DNA of 64,000 nt, from contig NZ_JBHRYB010000013.1 in the NCBI RefSeq assembly GCF_042648445.1, positions 496,001-560,000 of the forward strand. Reading direction: 5' to 3'. The notes under the pieces were generated by a model that saw only the letters and a list, made by a program, of their open reading frames with translations, was not told where the DNA came from and did no database searches. Below are positions 8,777-18,527 of the stretch, piece by piece. The stretch is from Bacterioplanoides pacificum (GTDB taxonomy: Bacteria > Pseudomonadota > Gammaproteobacteria > Pseudomonadales > Oceanobacteraceae). Within the stretch, counting starts at the first letter, position 1. Every line of letters begins with the position of its first letter. The position numbers and the translations under genes are program-made.

Positions 8777-8962
8777 TGTTGTTATTCTTCATAATAGTGA
8801 GATATGCCCTTTCAGTCTCGCCAAATTCAGACGTTAAGGCAAGCTGTCTTTTACAGACTGACAATAAATCGTAAAGATGCAGGCATCATCAGCCTGAAGC
8901 GGCAAAAAACTGGATTTTTTCAGAACTAACGTACTACAAAATCAAGAGATAATGAGTCTTGT

Positions 8963-9328
8963 ATGGCCAGATTATTATTCCGCCTGAATGGGGTCGGAGA
9001 AGATGAAGCACAGCAAATACGGCAATTGCTGGAACAACATGAGGTTGCCTTTTATGAGACCCATGCCGGGCGCTGGGGAATTTCACTGGCTGCCATCTGG
9101 CTGCGCCATGATGACGAATTTGATGCCGTGCGGCAGTTGATTCTGGACAGCCAGCAACAACGCCGGATTCAGTTACGCCAAGAATTTGAAGAAAAACTTC
9201 GCAACGGCGAGATCCCGGACTGGCGCCAGCGTTTAGTCGAACGCCCGGTCGATTTCATCGCAGTTGCGTTTGCCATCAGTGCAATTCTGGCCATCATGTT
9301 ATGGCCGTTTTTAACCATCTTTGACTAA
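8963..9328 (+). CDS. DUF6164-type small membrane protein
   Basis: This 121-residue protein opens with MARLLFRLNGVGEDEAQQI and a compact soluble region containing FYETHAGRWGISLAAIWLR. A basic helical linker follows, and one or two membrane segments end the protein (about 96-118, IAVAFAISAILAIMLWPFL). That layout matches proteins annotated as DUF6164, from memory of the family. Function is unknown; the soluble part would face the cytoplasm. It is divergent from the GntR regulator and convergent with mutT. An eight-base stem (9322-9329 with 9343-9350) spans the two stop codons and may terminate both genes. Confidence 0.75.
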   Translation: MARLLFRLNGVGEDEAQQIRQLLEQHEVAFYETHAGRWGISLAAIWLRHDDEFDAVRQLILDSQQQRRIQLRQEFEEKLRNGEIPDWRQRLVERPVDFIAVAFAISAILAIMLWPFLTIFD

Positions 9329-9347
9329 GCCTGTTAACCGGCCTTAG

Positions 9348-9761
9348 TCAGCTCAGCCGTTGCCGGATAATATCCAGTATCGGCTGATTGGCTTCCGGGA
9401 AGCGGTAGTCGGATAACTCGTGTACTTTTACCCAACGCACTTGTTGCCCTTCGGCGCCATGGGCCAATAAGGCATCATTAATACCCACCGCGACCCAATA
9501 GACATCCAGAAACACCTTTTTATCGGGGTATTCAAACGGAATCTGCAGCAATTCACTCATCTGGCTTTCCGATGCCGGTAACGCTACCTCTTCATCCAGT
9601 TCACGCACCAGCGCGGCAGTCACCGTTTCACCCGACTCTACTTTACCACCGGGGAACTCCCATAAACCGCCCTGATGTTTGTCATCAGGGCGTTTGGCGA
9701 TCAGCACTTCAGCATCATTAACCACTGCCACAGCAACAGCCACGTGTACTTCTTTCATCAT
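9348..9761 (-). CDS. mutT: 8-oxo-dGTP diphosphatase MutT (Nudix hydrolase)
   Basis: MutT hydrolyses oxidised guanine nucleotides and prevents A:T to C:G transversions. The Nudix box is complete at residues 39-61 (Gly39, Glu45, Arg53, Glu54, Glu57, Glu58), with Ala60 in the usually glycine position. The length of 137 residues is typical. It lies seven bases downstream of argJ, and mutT next to argJ and secA is a common gammaproteobacterial order, which supports MutT over other Nudix enzymes. Substrate choice is still inferred. Confidence 0.9.
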   Translation of the reverse strand: MMKEVHVAVAVAVVNDAEVLIAKRPDDKHQGGLWEFPGGKVESGETVTAALVRELDEEVALPASESQMSELLQIPFEYPDKKVFLDVYWVAVGINDALLAHGAEGQQVRWVKVHELSDYRFPEANQPILDIIRQRLS

Positions 9762-9768
9762 TCAACCT

Positions 9769-10989
9769 TTATGAACGATAGTCGGCGTTAATGGATACAT
9801 AGTCGTGTGACAAATCCGTCGTCCATAAAGTCTCGCAGATGTCGCCGCGACCTAACTGAATACGAATGGCAAATTCACTCTGAGCAAACACCGCAGCACC
9901 CGCGGCTTCGGTATAGCTGTCACAGCGACCGCCGTTTTCGACAATCTGTACCTGGTCCAGGAAAATCTGCACCCGGTCCAGATCGAAGTCCTTAACACCA
10001 CTACGACCCACTGCTGCCAGGATACGCCCCCAGTTGGCATCGGAGGCAAACAGTGCGGTTTTGACCAGCGGAGAATGTGCCACCGTGTATGCAACATCGA
10101 GTGCTTCCTGCTGGCTCGCGGCAGAGGACACCTCAACGGTTACAAATTTGGTTGCGCCTTCACCATCACGCACAATCGCCTGAGCCAGCTTCTGAAAGGC
10201 CTCTTTTAACAAGGCAAACAGTTGTTGCGCCTCTTCAGCGGCAGCATCGTTAATCTCCAGCCCGGACTGGCCGGTGGCAATTAACAGACACGAATCGTTG
10301 GTCGAAGTATCACCATCGATGGTGATGCGGTTAAATGAGGCATCGGCCAGCAGCTTACACCAGGATTGCAGAACCGGTTGTGCAACCGCCGCATCGGTGG
10401 CAATAAAGCCCAGCATGGTTGCCATATTAGGCATAATCATACCGGCCCCTTTGGAGATACCGGTTACCGTGGTGTTAATGCCGGCAATCGGCTGCTGACG
10501 ACTGTAACCTTTAGGCAAGGTATCCGTGGTCATAATACCGGTTGCCGCACGAGCCCAGTTATCATCGGCTAAATCCGCAAAGGCCGCCGGAATTCCCTGT
10601 TCAAACGCCGGCATATTTAACGGCTCACCAATCACGCCGGTGGAAAACGGCAGTACTTCAACCGGTTCACAACCGGTTGTACGGCTAACCAGCTCACAAC
10701 TGGTAACGGCATTCCGATAACCCTGCGGGCCGGTCCCGGCATTGGCATTACCGGTATTGATCAGCAGATAGCGCGGAGCTGCGTCTGCCAGATGTTGCTT
10801 GCAAATACTCACCGGCGCAGCGCAGAAGGCATTCTGAGTAAACACACCGGCTGTTGTGCTGCCTTCAGCCAGTTCAAACAACACCATGTCATCGCGGTTC
10901 GGGTAACGTACTCCGGCCTTAGCAACCCCCATACGGATGCCGGCAACAGCAGAAAAATCACTGAACACTTCAAAATTAACGGCCATCAT
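9769..10989 (-). CDS. argJ: Bifunctional ornithine acetyltransferase/N-acetylglutamate synthase ArgJ
   Basis: ArgJ transfers the acetyl group from N-acetylornithine to glutamate in the cyclic arginine pathway, and many forms also use acetyl-CoA. The 406-residue precursor contains the autocleavage motif (KGAGMIMPNMATMLGF), with Thr191 as the predicted nucleophile of the beta subunit. The N-terminus begins with two Met codons, so 10986 is an equally possible start. A terminator lies between secA and argJ, so argJ-mutT is probably a separate transcript. Whether it is bifunctional or only an ornithine transferase cannot be told from sequence. Confidence 0.95.
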   Translation of the reverse strand: MMAVNFEVFSDFSAVAGIRMGVAKAGVRYPNRDDMVLFELAEGSTTAGVFTQNAFCAAPVSICKQHLADAAPRYLLINTGNANAGTGPQGYRNAVTSCELVSRTTGCEPVEVLPFSTGVIGEPLNMPAFEQGIPAAFADLADDNWARAATGIMTTDTLPKGYSRQQPIAGINTTVTGISKGAGMIMPNMATMLGFIATDAAVAQPVLQSWCKLLADASFNRITIDGDTSTNDSCLLIATGQSGLEINDAAAEEAQQLFALLKEAFQKLAQAIVRDGEGATKFVTVEVSSAASQQEALDVAYTVAHSPLVKTALFASDANWGRILAAVGRSGVKDFDLDRVQIFLDQVQIVENGGRCDSYTEAAGAAVFAQSEFAIRIQLGRGDICETLWTTDLSHDYVSINADYRS

Positions 10990-11007
10990 TTGCCTCTTAT
11001 AAACGAA

Positions 11008-11032
11008 AATATGCAGCCAGCGGCTGCATATT
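11008..11032 (-). terminator. Rho-independent terminator after secA
   Basis: AATATGCAGCC (11008-11018) pairs perfectly with 11022-11032 around a three-base loop. Read on the minus strand it is followed by TTTCGTTTAT. It separates secA from argJ. Confidence 0.75.
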
Positions 11033-11080
11033 ATTATCTCACCAGGGCTGCCATCGCAGCCACCTTTATTCCGCAGTGTT

Positions 11081-13819
11081 TCAGCTCAGTTTGCCGTGAC
11101 AATGCTTATACTTTTTACCAGAACCACATGGACAGGCATCGTTACGACCAACTTTCTGGCCGTCGCGCACAAAAGGTTGTGCCGCTTCTTCATCGGCCAC
11201 TTCAGCCTGATCATCCGACCCCATAGCCACTGCGGAATCGTGCTGATAACTGGCAGCTTTAGCCTGAGCTTCAGCCTGGGCACGACGCTGCTCCTCCATT
11301 TCACGTACCTCTTCTTCTTCGCGCACTTTGACGTGCGACAGAATACGAATGGTATCGTGCTTAATGTTCTTCAGCAGTTCCTGGAACAAGCCAAACGATT
11401 CACGCTTGTATTCCTGTTTCGGGTTTTTCTGACCGTAACCGCGCAGATGGATGCCCTGGCGCAGGTGATCCATCGTCGCCAGGTGTTCTTTCCATAAATT
11501 ATCGAGAATCTGCAGCATGACCTGCTTCTCGAAGGTGCGGATCGGATCTGAGCCCACCACCGCTTCTTTTTCTTCATAGGCTTTCTGAATATGTTCCAGA
11601 ATACGTTCACGCAGCGGCTCTTCGTATAATTTTGCTTCATCATCCAGCCATTGCTGCAGCGGCAGTTCAATCGCAAATTCCGCTTTCAGATGAGCTTCCA
11701 GGCCTGCGATATCCCACTGCTCTGCCAGGCTTTGCGGAGGAATATAACTGTCGATGGCTTCCGAAACGACGTCTTTACGAATGGTGGTGATGATGTCTGA
11801 AATATCATCCATCGCCATCAGGTCGTTACGCTGCTCGTAAATCACCCGGCGCTGATCGTTGGCAACATCATCGTATTCCAGCAGCTGCTTACGAATATCG
11901 AAGTTACGGCCTTCAACCTTACGCTGGGCTTTTTCCACAGCATTGGTCACCATCTTATGCTCGATCGACTCACCATCTTTCATCCCCAGCGCCTGCATCA
12001 TCGAACGCATACGCTCGGACATAAAGATGCGCATGAGGTTGTCTTCCAGAGACAGGAAGAAACGGGTAGAACCCGCATCACCCTGACGACCAGCACGACC
12101 ACGTAACTGGTTATCGATACGCCGCGACTCATGGCGTTCGGTACCAATGATATGCAAACCACCGGCTTCCAGAATCGCATCATGACGGCTTTGCCAGTCT
12201 GAACGGATTTTGTCGATCTCACTGTTCGACGGGTTATCCAGCTCGGCAACCTCCGCTTCCCAGTTACCGCCTAACATGATGTCGGTACCCCGACCGGCCA
12301 TATTGGTCGCAATCGTAACTGCTCCCGGACGACCAGCCTGGGCAATAATTTCCGCTTCGCGCTCATTTTCTTTAGCGTTCAGTACGTTGTGCGGAACCTT
12401 GGCTTTTTTCAGTACCTGAGAAATATACTCTGATGACTCAATTGACGCCGTACCCACCAGTACCGGGCGTTGCTGAGCAATGATCTCACGGATTTCTTCA
12501 ACCACTGCGTCGTACTTTTCACGCTGCGTAGCATAGATAACGTCGTTGTAATCGATCCGCTGTACGGCTTTATTGGTCGGGATTACCACCACATCCAGCG
12601 CATAAATCTGATGAAACTCGAACGCTTCAGTGTCAGCGGTACCCGTCATACCGGATAATTTATTGTACAGACGGAAATAGTTCTGGAAGGTAGTCGATGC
12701 CAGCGTCTGACTTTCAGCCTGAATCTGTACACCTTCTTTGGCTTCTACCGCCTGGTGTAAACCTTCACTCCAGCGCCGACCCGGCATAGTACGGCCAGTG
12801 TGTTCGTCGACGATCACAATCTGACCTTGCTGCACGATATAATCGACGTTTTTCTGATAGATCGCATGGGCTTTCAGTGCTGCATGCACATGGTGCAACA
12901 GATTCAGATTGCCGGCCGCGTACAGGCTTTCTCCTTCTTTCAGAATACCGGCTTCGGTCAGCAGCTCCTCAACAAATTCATGGCCTTCTTCGGTCAGTTC
13001 AATGGAGCGTTGTTTTTCATCAACAATGTAGTGACCGCTGGCTATCGCCTCACCACCATCGTCATTCTCTTCGCCTTTTTCCAGCCGTGGAATCAGCAGG
13101 TTAATCGCTTTGTACAGCTCAGAGCTGTCTTCCGCAGGGCCGGAAATAATCAGCGGCGTACGCGCTTCATCGATCAGAATGGAGTCTACTTCATCGACAA
13201 TGGCAAAATTGAGTTCACGCTGTGCTTTGTCTTCCAGCGAAAACGCCATATTGTCGCGCAGGTAATCAAAACCAAATTCGTTATTGGTGCCATACACCAC
13301 ATCGGCCTGATAGGACTCGCGTTTTTCCAGTGCATTCTGCCCCGGAACCACGATACCCACCGTCAGACCAAGGAATTCAAACAATGGCCGGTTCCACTCT
13401 GCATCCCGGCGAGCCAGATAATCATTGACGGTCACAATATGAACGCCCTTACCCGACAATGCATTCAGGTAACTGGGCAAAGTTCCGACCAGAGTTTTAC
13501 CTTCACCGGTACGCATTTCTGCAATACGCCCTTCGTGCAGGGTAATACCACCGATCAGCTGTACGTCAAAGTGGCGCATCTCCATCACCCGTACACTGGC
13601 CTCACGGCATACCGCGAAGGCTTCTGGCAGCAGCTGATCAAGGCTTTCACCGTCGCTGTAACGCTGTTTGAATTCTGCCGTTTTGGCTTTTAGGTCAGCG
13701 TCTGATAAGGCCTTCAGGCCCTCTTCTAATTCATTGATCTGAGCAACAATTTTGCCCATGCGCTTGAGTTCGCGGCTGTTTTTACTGCCGAAGACTTTAC
13801 GAAACAGGTTACCGATCAT
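11081..13819 (-). CDS. secA: Protein translocase ATPase SecA
   Basis: SecA is the motor that pushes preproteins through SecYEG at the inner membrane. The 912-residue product has Walker A (MRTGEGKT, residues 102-109), the DEVDSILIDEAR Walker B region, and the helicase-like motifs of both nucleotide-binding folds (GRAGRQGDAGSTRFFLSLED). The C-terminal zinc/SecB-binding motif has Cys896, Cys898, Cys907 and His908. It follows the M23 peptidase gene and the lpxC/dcw region, the usual gammaproteobacterial position. No secM-like gene is obvious in the 117 bases upstream. Confidence 0.98.
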   Translation of the reverse strand: MIGNLFRKVFGSKNSRELKRMGKIVAQINELEEGLKALSDADLKAKTAEFKQRYSDGESLDQLLPEAFAVCREASVRVMEMRHFDVQLIGGITLHEGRIAEMRTGEGKTLVGTLPSYLNALSGKGVHIVTVNDYLARRDAEWNRPLFEFLGLTVGIVVPGQNALEKRESYQADVVYGTNNEFGFDYLRDNMAFSLEDKAQRELNFAIVDEVDSILIDEARTPLIISGPAEDSSELYKAINLLIPRLEKGEENDDGGEAIASGHYIVDEKQRSIELTEEGHEFVEELLTEAGILKEGESLYAAGNLNLLHHVHAALKAHAIYQKNVDYIVQQGQIVIVDEHTGRTMPGRRWSEGLHQAVEAKEGVQIQAESQTLASTTFQNYFRLYNKLSGMTGTADTEAFEFHQIYALDVVVIPTNKAVQRIDYNDVIYATQREKYDAVVEEIREIIAQQRPVLVGTASIESSEYISQVLKKAKVPHNVLNAKENEREAEIIAQAGRPGAVTIATNMAGRGTDIMLGGNWEAEVAELDNPSNSEIDKIRSDWQSRHDAILEAGGLHIIGTERHESRRIDNQLRGRAGRQGDAGSTRFFLSLEDNLMRIFMSERMRSMMQALGMKDGESIEHKMVTNAVEKAQRKVEGRNFDIRKQLLEYDDVANDQRRVIYEQRNDLMAMDDISDIITTIRKDVVSEAIDSYIPPQSLAEQWDIAGLEAHLKAEFAIELPLQQWLDDEAKLYEEPLRERILEHIQKAYEEKEAVVGSDPIRTFEKQVMLQILDNLWKEHLATMDHLRQGIHLRGYGQKNPKQEYKRESFGLFQELLKNIKHDTIRILSHVKVREEEEVREMEEQRRAQAEAQAKAASYQHDSAVAMGSDDQAEVADEEAAQPFVRDGQKVGRNDACPCGSGKKYKHCHGKLS

Positions 13820-13936
13820 GGTTTTATGATTATCCGAAACTAAAATAACTGGCGCTGGGCCCTAAGTGGTGCTACTAAGCAGTGCTAAAGGCTACTTATA
13901 ACCCAGAATAATGACAAGCGTATTGAGCAGAAGAAT

Positions 13937-14896
13937 TTAACGCGGTTTGCGATGAATATACGCGGCAGGATCGACCGTACGGCCATTTTTGTAAACTTCA
14001 AAGTGAACATGAGGTCCGGTAGAACGCCCGGTACTCCCCATAATGGCAATAACGTCACCTTTGCGCACAATATCGCCAACTTTAACTTTCAGCTCTTTAC
14101 AGTGCGCATAACGGGTTTTGTAGCCATTACCATGGTTGACCTCAACCAGATTGCCGTAGCCATAACGTGGCGCTGACCAGGTCACAACACCGGCGGCAAC
14201 GGAAACGATATCCGATCCCATTTTACCGGCAAAATCCACCCCGGCATGCCAGGCGAGGCGACCGGTAAAAGGATCACTGCGTTTGCCATAACGTGACGAC
14301 ATCCAGCCCTTGGTTATCGGCCGGCCGGCAACGAAGGTATCAGAGCTCAGCTTATTCGCCGACATCAGATCATCCAGCACTTCAAGCTGCTGTTCCCGGC
14401 TGTTGATACGTTCGGCTAACTGGTCCAGCACCTGGCTGATTTCCGGTGACTGATACGCCTCACCTAACACTCCGGGCCCGCCAATTGTGCCACCGGCCGC
14501 TAATTCAGGACCGCCGACAGCAGGTAACGCAGAAAAGTCGAATTCTTCCCCCTGCAGGTCAGAGACATCAACCAACCGCTCACCCAGAGCGTCCAGTCTT
14601 AATAACTTCGCTTGTAATTCCGCCAGCTTGAGCGTCAGGGCTTCCAGTTCCTGATCGGTTTGTTTGCGGATTTGCTGCAGCTCCTGACGCTGCATACTGA
14701 GATCCCGCTCCCAGGCTTTGGCAGCGTTCAGATCAAGGATACCTTCGTCGGCAAGTCGTTCAGCCAGCCAGTAGCCGGAAGCGCCCATCGCAAATGGCAA
14801 TGCGAACAAAAAGCCCACAACCACTGCCTTAGCCGTGTTGCTAAGTGTGTATGTGCGGGACTCTCCGTGACGACGACCAACGATGATAATATTCAT
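13937..14896 (-). CDS. M23-family (LytM) peptidoglycan endopeptidase
   Basis: The 319-residue protein has a single membrane anchor (about residues 24-45) and a long coiled coil (about 65-120). A linker containing a second short helix follows (EISQVLDQLAERINSREQQL), then a C-terminal LytM domain (about 205-310). The zinc ligands are visible in WHAGVDFAG and TGPHVHFEVYKNG, so the domain should be an active cell-wall endopeptidase rather than an EnvC-type activator. The periplasmic site is inferred from topology. It sits between lpxC and secA, separated from lpxC by a terminator. Confidence 0.9.
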   Translation of the reverse strand: MNIIIVGRRHGESRTYTLSNTAKAVVVGFLFALPFAMGASGYWLAERLADEGILDLNAAKAWERDLSMQRQELQQIRKQTDQELEALTLKLAELQAKLLRLDALGERLVDVSDLQGEEFDFSALPAVGGPELAAGGTIGGPGVLGEAYQSPEISQVLDQLAERINSREQQLEVLDDLMSANKLSSDTFVAGRPITKGWMSSRYGKRSDPFTGRLAWHAGVDFAGKMGSDIVSVAAGVVTWSAPRYGYGNLVEVNHGNGYKTRYAHCKELKVKVGDIVRKGDVIAIMGSTGRSTGPHVHFEVYKNGRTVDPAAYIHRKPR

Positions 14897-14963
14897 AAGG
14901 GCTCAAACAATACCGAGCTATAAGCTGAAAATCCAATTTTACTTTGCTTGTGCTGAACACAAC

Positions 14964-14987
14964 AAAGGCCATAGAAGTATGGCCTTT
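14964..14987 (-). terminator. Terminator downstream of lpxC
   Basis: AAAGGCCATA (14964-14973) pairs perfectly with 14978-14987 around a GAAG tetraloop. T-rich sequence follows on the minus strand. It ends lpxC transcripts before the M23 gene. Confidence 0.75.
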
Positions 14988-15033
14988 GATTGCAGATTCT
15001 CCAGTGGAATCCTGTTTCTGTTAGTAACCGCGA

Positions 15034-15942
15034 TTATCCCGCTGCGGCCGGGCGCATATAAGAAATCGGCGCACTGTCTTCGGTGAATTCAACGAATTCC
15101 CAGGCATCTTCCTGTGCCAGCAACTCGCGTAACAACTGGTTATTCAGACCATGGCCCGACTTATAACCAATAAACTCACCAATCAGGCTATGACCCAGCA
15201 GATACAGGTCACCGACAGCATCCAGAATTTTGTGCTTCACGAACTCATCGTCGTAACGCAGGCCATCTTCATTGACCACGCGATAGTCATCGACGACGAT
15301 GGCATTCTTAACGCTGCCACCTAAAGCCAGGTTTTTAGAGCGCATGTATTCGATATCTTTCGTAAAACCGAAGGTACGGGCACGGCTGACTTCTTTAACA
15401 TAAGAAGTCGAAGAAAAGTCGAGACTGGCTTTTTGTACGCTTTGTTTCATGACCGGATGGTCAAAGTCGATTTCGAAGCTGACCTTAAACCCTTCATAAG
15501 GCTGGAAGGTAGCAACTTTATCCCCTTCACGGACTTCAATTTTGCGCTTAATACGAATAAAACGTTTAGCCGCATCCTGCTCCGCCAGGCCGGCGGATTG
15601 AATCAGGAACACAAAGGGGCCGGAACTGCCATCCATAATAGGCACTTCCTGAGCACTCAGCTCAACAATGGCGTTATCAATACCCAAACCTGCCATTGCT
15701 GACAACAAGTGCTCTACCGTATCAACTTTGGCATGCTCTTTAACCAGGGTGGTCGACAAGGTGGTTTCACCCACACTCAATGCATTTGCCGGAATATCCA
15801 CCACCGGATCCAGATCAACGCGACGAAACACGATACCACTATTGACCGGCCCAGGCTTAAGCGTCAGGTATACTTTTTCACCTGAATGCAAGCCAACGCC
15901 AGTTGCGCGGATCGTATTTTTTAGGGTTCGCTGTCGAATCAT
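15034..15942 (-). CDS. lpxC: UDP-3-O-acyl-N-acetylglucosamine deacetylase LpxC
   Basis: LpxC catalyses the committed deacetylation step of lipid A synthesis. The zinc ligands His78, His237 and Asp241 and the catalytic His264 are in the canonical places (TVEHLL, VKHKILDAVGD, SGHGLN). The frame is open nine codons upstream, but the ATG at 15942 matches the family N-terminus (MIRQRTLKN) and has AGGA eight bases before it, giving 302 residues. A terminator after ftsZ and a perfect -10 element just upstream indicate its own promoter, which would let lipid A synthesis be set independently of division genes. Confidence 0.97.
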   Translation of the reverse strand: MIRQRTLKNTIRATGVGLHSGEKVYLTLKPGPVNSGIVFRRVDLDPVVDIPANALSVGETTLSTTLVKEHAKVDTVEHLLSAMAGLGIDNAIVELSAQEVPIMDGSSGPFVFLIQSAGLAEQDAAKRFIRIKRKIEVREGDKVATFQPYEGFKVSFEIDFDHPVMKQSVQKASLDFSSTSYVKEVSRARTFGFTKDIEYMRSKNLALGGSVKNAIVVDDYRVVNEDGLRYDDEFVKHKILDAVGDLYLLGHSLIGEFIGYKSGHGLNNQLLRELLAQEDAWEFVEFTEDSAPISYMRPAAAG

Positions 15943-15996
15943 CTGGATTTTCCTGCCACTCTTGGGCATTTTTCAAACAATTTTTAAGATGGCGGG

Positions 15997-16002
15997 ATTA
16001 TA
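15997..16002 (-). promoter_or_regulatory. -10 element of a predicted lpxC promoter
   Basis: TATAAT on the minus strand lies 55 bases upstream of the lpxC start. A CTGGCA at the right distance (17-bp spacer) could be the -35, but it falls inside the ftsZ terminator hairpin, so the pairing is tentative. Confidence 0.5.
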
Positions 16003-16008
16003 ACAGCA

Positions 16009-16040
16009 AATTGCAAACCTGCCAGTACAGGTTTGCAATT
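16009..16040 (-). terminator. Strong terminator after ftsZ
   Basis: A 13-bp perfect stem (16009-16021 with 16028-16040) and a six-base loop lie 25 bases after the ftsZ stop. It marks the end of the dcw cluster transcript. Confidence 0.8.
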
Positions 16041-16064
16041 CACTACATTTCTGTCCCACCTGGC

Positions 16065-17252
16065 TCAATCGGCCTGACGACGAAGGAAGGTTGGGATATC
16101 CATAATGCTGTCATAGTCCAGCTGCTCTTCAGGCTTTGGTTTTGCAACCGCACTGCCTTCAGAAGCGCTGACAGCGGTCGCCTGACGTTCAGGACGTTCC
16201 GTCTTCGCAGTATTATCGACCACCACTTTTGCTTCAGTGGCAGGCTGAGGAGCCGGCGCTTCTTCAGCACCTGCAGGTCCCAAACCCGTCGCCACGACAG
16301 TCACCCGCAGTTCGTCCGACATTTCCGGATCCATCACGGTACCAACAACCACAGTCGCGTTATCTGAAGCAAAATCTTCAATCACGCTGCCAACTTCGCT
16401 GAATTCACCCAAAGACAGGTCAAAGCCAGCCGTCACATTAACCAGAATGCCACGCGCCCCCTGCAGATCAATATCTTCCAGTAACGGGCTGCCGATGGCC
16501 TTTTCTGCTGCATCGCGGGCGCGATTTTCACCGGAAGCAATACCGGTTCCCATCATTGCCTGGCCCATTTCGGACATCACGGTACGTACGTCGGCGAAGT
16601 CGACGTTGATCATGCCCGGGCGGGTGATCAGATCAGCAATTCCCTGCACCGCACCCTGCAAAACGTCATTGGCTTCTTTAAAAGCATCCAGCAAAGTGGT
16701 GCCGCTGCCCATCACCGACAGTAATTTTTCGTTCGGGATAGTGATTAAGGAATCAACATTTTCTGCCAGCTGCTTCAGCCCCTGGTCAGCAATACTCATG
16801 CGCTTTTTGCCTTCAAACGGGAATGGTTTAGTGACAACGGCCACCGTCAGTATTCCCATCTCTTTAGCAACTTCAGCCACCACCGGTGCACCGCCGGTAC
16901 CTGTACCACCGCCCATACCGGCCGTGATAAATACCATATCGGCACCTTCCAGTGCTTCGGCAATCCGTTCGCGATCTTCGATAGCTGCCTGACGGCCAAC
17001 TTCCGGGTTCGCTCCGGCGCCTAAACCTTTGGTCAGGCCATTACCTAACTGAATAATCGAACGTGAACCAACATTACGCAGTGCCTGAGCGTCAGTGTTT
17101 GCACAAATAAAATCGACGCCATCAATATGGCCATCCACCATGTGCTGAACCGCGTTACCGCCGCCACCACCAACACCGATTACTTTAATCACGGCATTTT
17201 GCTGTAAGTCATCTGCTAGTTCGAACATATCCCCTTCTCTTTGTTGAGACAT
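16065..17252 (-). CDS. ftsZ: Cell division protein FtsZ
   Basis: FtsZ is the tubulin-like GTPase that forms the division ring. The GTP-binding signature GGGTGTG is at residues 114-120, and the C-terminal FtsA/ZipA-binding peptide (DIPTFLRRQAD) is intact. The ATG at 17252 has an excellent site (AAGGAG, eight bases away). Most homologues begin at the MFEL found eight codons later (17228), whose nearest purine run is only two bases away. I keep the upstream start, which implies a short polar N-terminal extension. It is the last gene of the dcw cluster here, followed by a terminator. Confidence 0.98.
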   Translation of the reverse strand: MSQQREGDMFELADDLQQNAVIKVIGVGGGGGNAVQHMVDGHIDGVDFICANTDAQALRNVGSRSIIQLGNGLTKGLGAGANPEVGRQAAIEDRERIAEALEGADMVFITAGMGGGTGTGGAPVVAEVAKEMGILTVAVVTKPFPFEGKKRMSIADQGLKQLAENVDSLITIPNEKLLSVMGSGTTLLDAFKEANDVLQGAVQGIADLITRPGMINVDFADVRTVMSEMGQAMMGTGIASGENRARDAAEKAIGSPLLEDIDLQGARGILVNVTAGFDLSLGEFSEVGSVIEDFASDNATVVVGTVMDPEMSDELRVTVVATGLGPAGAEEAPAPQPATEAKVVVDNTAKTERPERQATAVSASEGSAVAKPKPEEQLDYDSIMDIPTFLRRQAD

Positions 17253-17291
17253 CGCATTATCTCCTTCCGCGCGCGCGATTAATATTTAATA

Positions 17292-18527
17292 TTAAAAGTT
17301 GACTTTAATCCAATCTTTTATGCGGTAAAACGTGGATTTTTCATCATTTTCTCCCTGCTGCCGCAGGGCCTTATTTTCCTGTTGCTTCACCGCATGCAAA
17401 AGCAAGCCAACAGAGGTCGAATAAACCGGATTATTGATCACATCCGATAGCCCGGAAACTCCATGAGGGCGTGCCAACCGCACCGGCATATGGAAAATTT
17501 CCTCCGCCAGTTCCACCACACCTTCCATTTTTGCAGTACCGCCGGTTAAGACGATGCCGGCAGCGACCAGATCTTCGAATCCGCTGCGACGTAATTCGGA
17601 CTGAATCAGAGTAAATAATTCGTCGTAACGCGGCTCAACCACTTCTGCCAGCGCCTGACGAGACAAATCCCGTGGCGGCCGGTCGCCAACACTCGGAACC
17701 TTGATGGTTTCATCCGCTTTCGCCAGTTGCGTCAGTGCGCAGGCGTATTTAATTTTAATTTTTTCTGCATGTTGCGTCGGCGTTCGTAATGCCATGGCAA
17801 TATCGTTAGTCACCTGATCACCGGCAATCGGAATCACAGCGGTATGGCGAATTGCACCTTCGGTAAAAATAGCAATATCCGTTGTGCCGCCACCAATATC
17901 CACCACACAAACGCCCAGTTCCCGTTCGTCGTCGGTTAATACTGAATAGCTGGAAGCCAGTTGCTCCAGCACCAGGTCATCAACCTGCAAATCACAACGT
18001 TCGATACAACGCTCAATATTTTGCGCAGCATTAACGGCTCCGGTCACCAGGTGAACTTTCGCTTCCAGGCGCACACCCGACATACCAACCGGCTCACGAA
18101 TCCCCTCCTGAAAATCGACCACATATTCCTGTGGCAGAACATGCAGAATTCGCTGATCCTGAGGTATTGCAACAGCCTGGGCCGCATCAATAACCCGTTC
18201 AATATCCATATGGGTTACTTCCCGATCACGTACCGCAACGATGCCATGAGAATTCATCGACTGAATATGACTGCCGGCAATTCCGGCATGCACCGAATGA
18301 ATCCGGCAGCCGGCCATTAATTCGGCTTCTTCTACTGCGCGCTTGATCGACTGCACGGTGGAATCGATATTCACAACCACGCCTTTTTTCAGGCCATGAC
18401 TCGGACTGCTTCCCAGACCAACCACTTCAATACTGCCGTCTTCGGCTACTTCACCCACTACAGCAACAATTTTTGACGTCCCTATATCCAGGCCAACGAC
18501 CATATTTTTTTGCTGTACCTGACTCAT
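17292..18527 (-). CDS. ftsA: Cell division protein FtsA
   Basis: FtsA is the actin-like ATPase that tethers FtsZ to the membrane. The 411-residue protein shows the actin-fold phosphate loops (VGLDIGTSKIVAVVGE near residue 12 and CVVDIGGGTTDIAIF near 205) and the C-terminal amphipathic membrane-targeting helix (FYRIKDWIKVNF). Its start overlaps the ftsQ stop by four bases, and it is 39 bases from ftsZ. Confidence 0.97.
   Translation of the reverse strand: MSQVQQKNMVVGLDIGTSKIVAVVGEVAEDGSIEVVGLGSSPSHGLKKGVVVNIDSTVQSIKRAVEEAELMAGCRIHSVHAGIAGSHIQSMNSHGIVAVRDREVTHMDIERVIDAAQAVAIPQDQRILHVLPQEYVVDFQEGIREPVGMSGVRLEAKVHLVTGAVNAAQNIERCIERCDLQVDDLVLEQLASSYSVLTDDERELGVCVVDIGGGTTDIAIFTEGAIRHTAVIPIAGDQVTNDIAMALRTPTQHAEKIKIKYACALTQLAKADETIKVPSVGDRPPRDLSRQALAEVVEPRYDELFTLIQSELRRSGFEDLVAAGIVLTGGTAKMEGVVELAEEIFHMPVRLARPHGVSGLSDVINNPVYSTSVGLLLHAVKQQENKALRQQGENDEKSTFYRIKDWIKVNF

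Noticed and set aside
12800..13693. 297-codon ORF antisense to secA
   Set aside because: It lies wholly inside the unambiguous SecA coding sequence and reads as a shadow.
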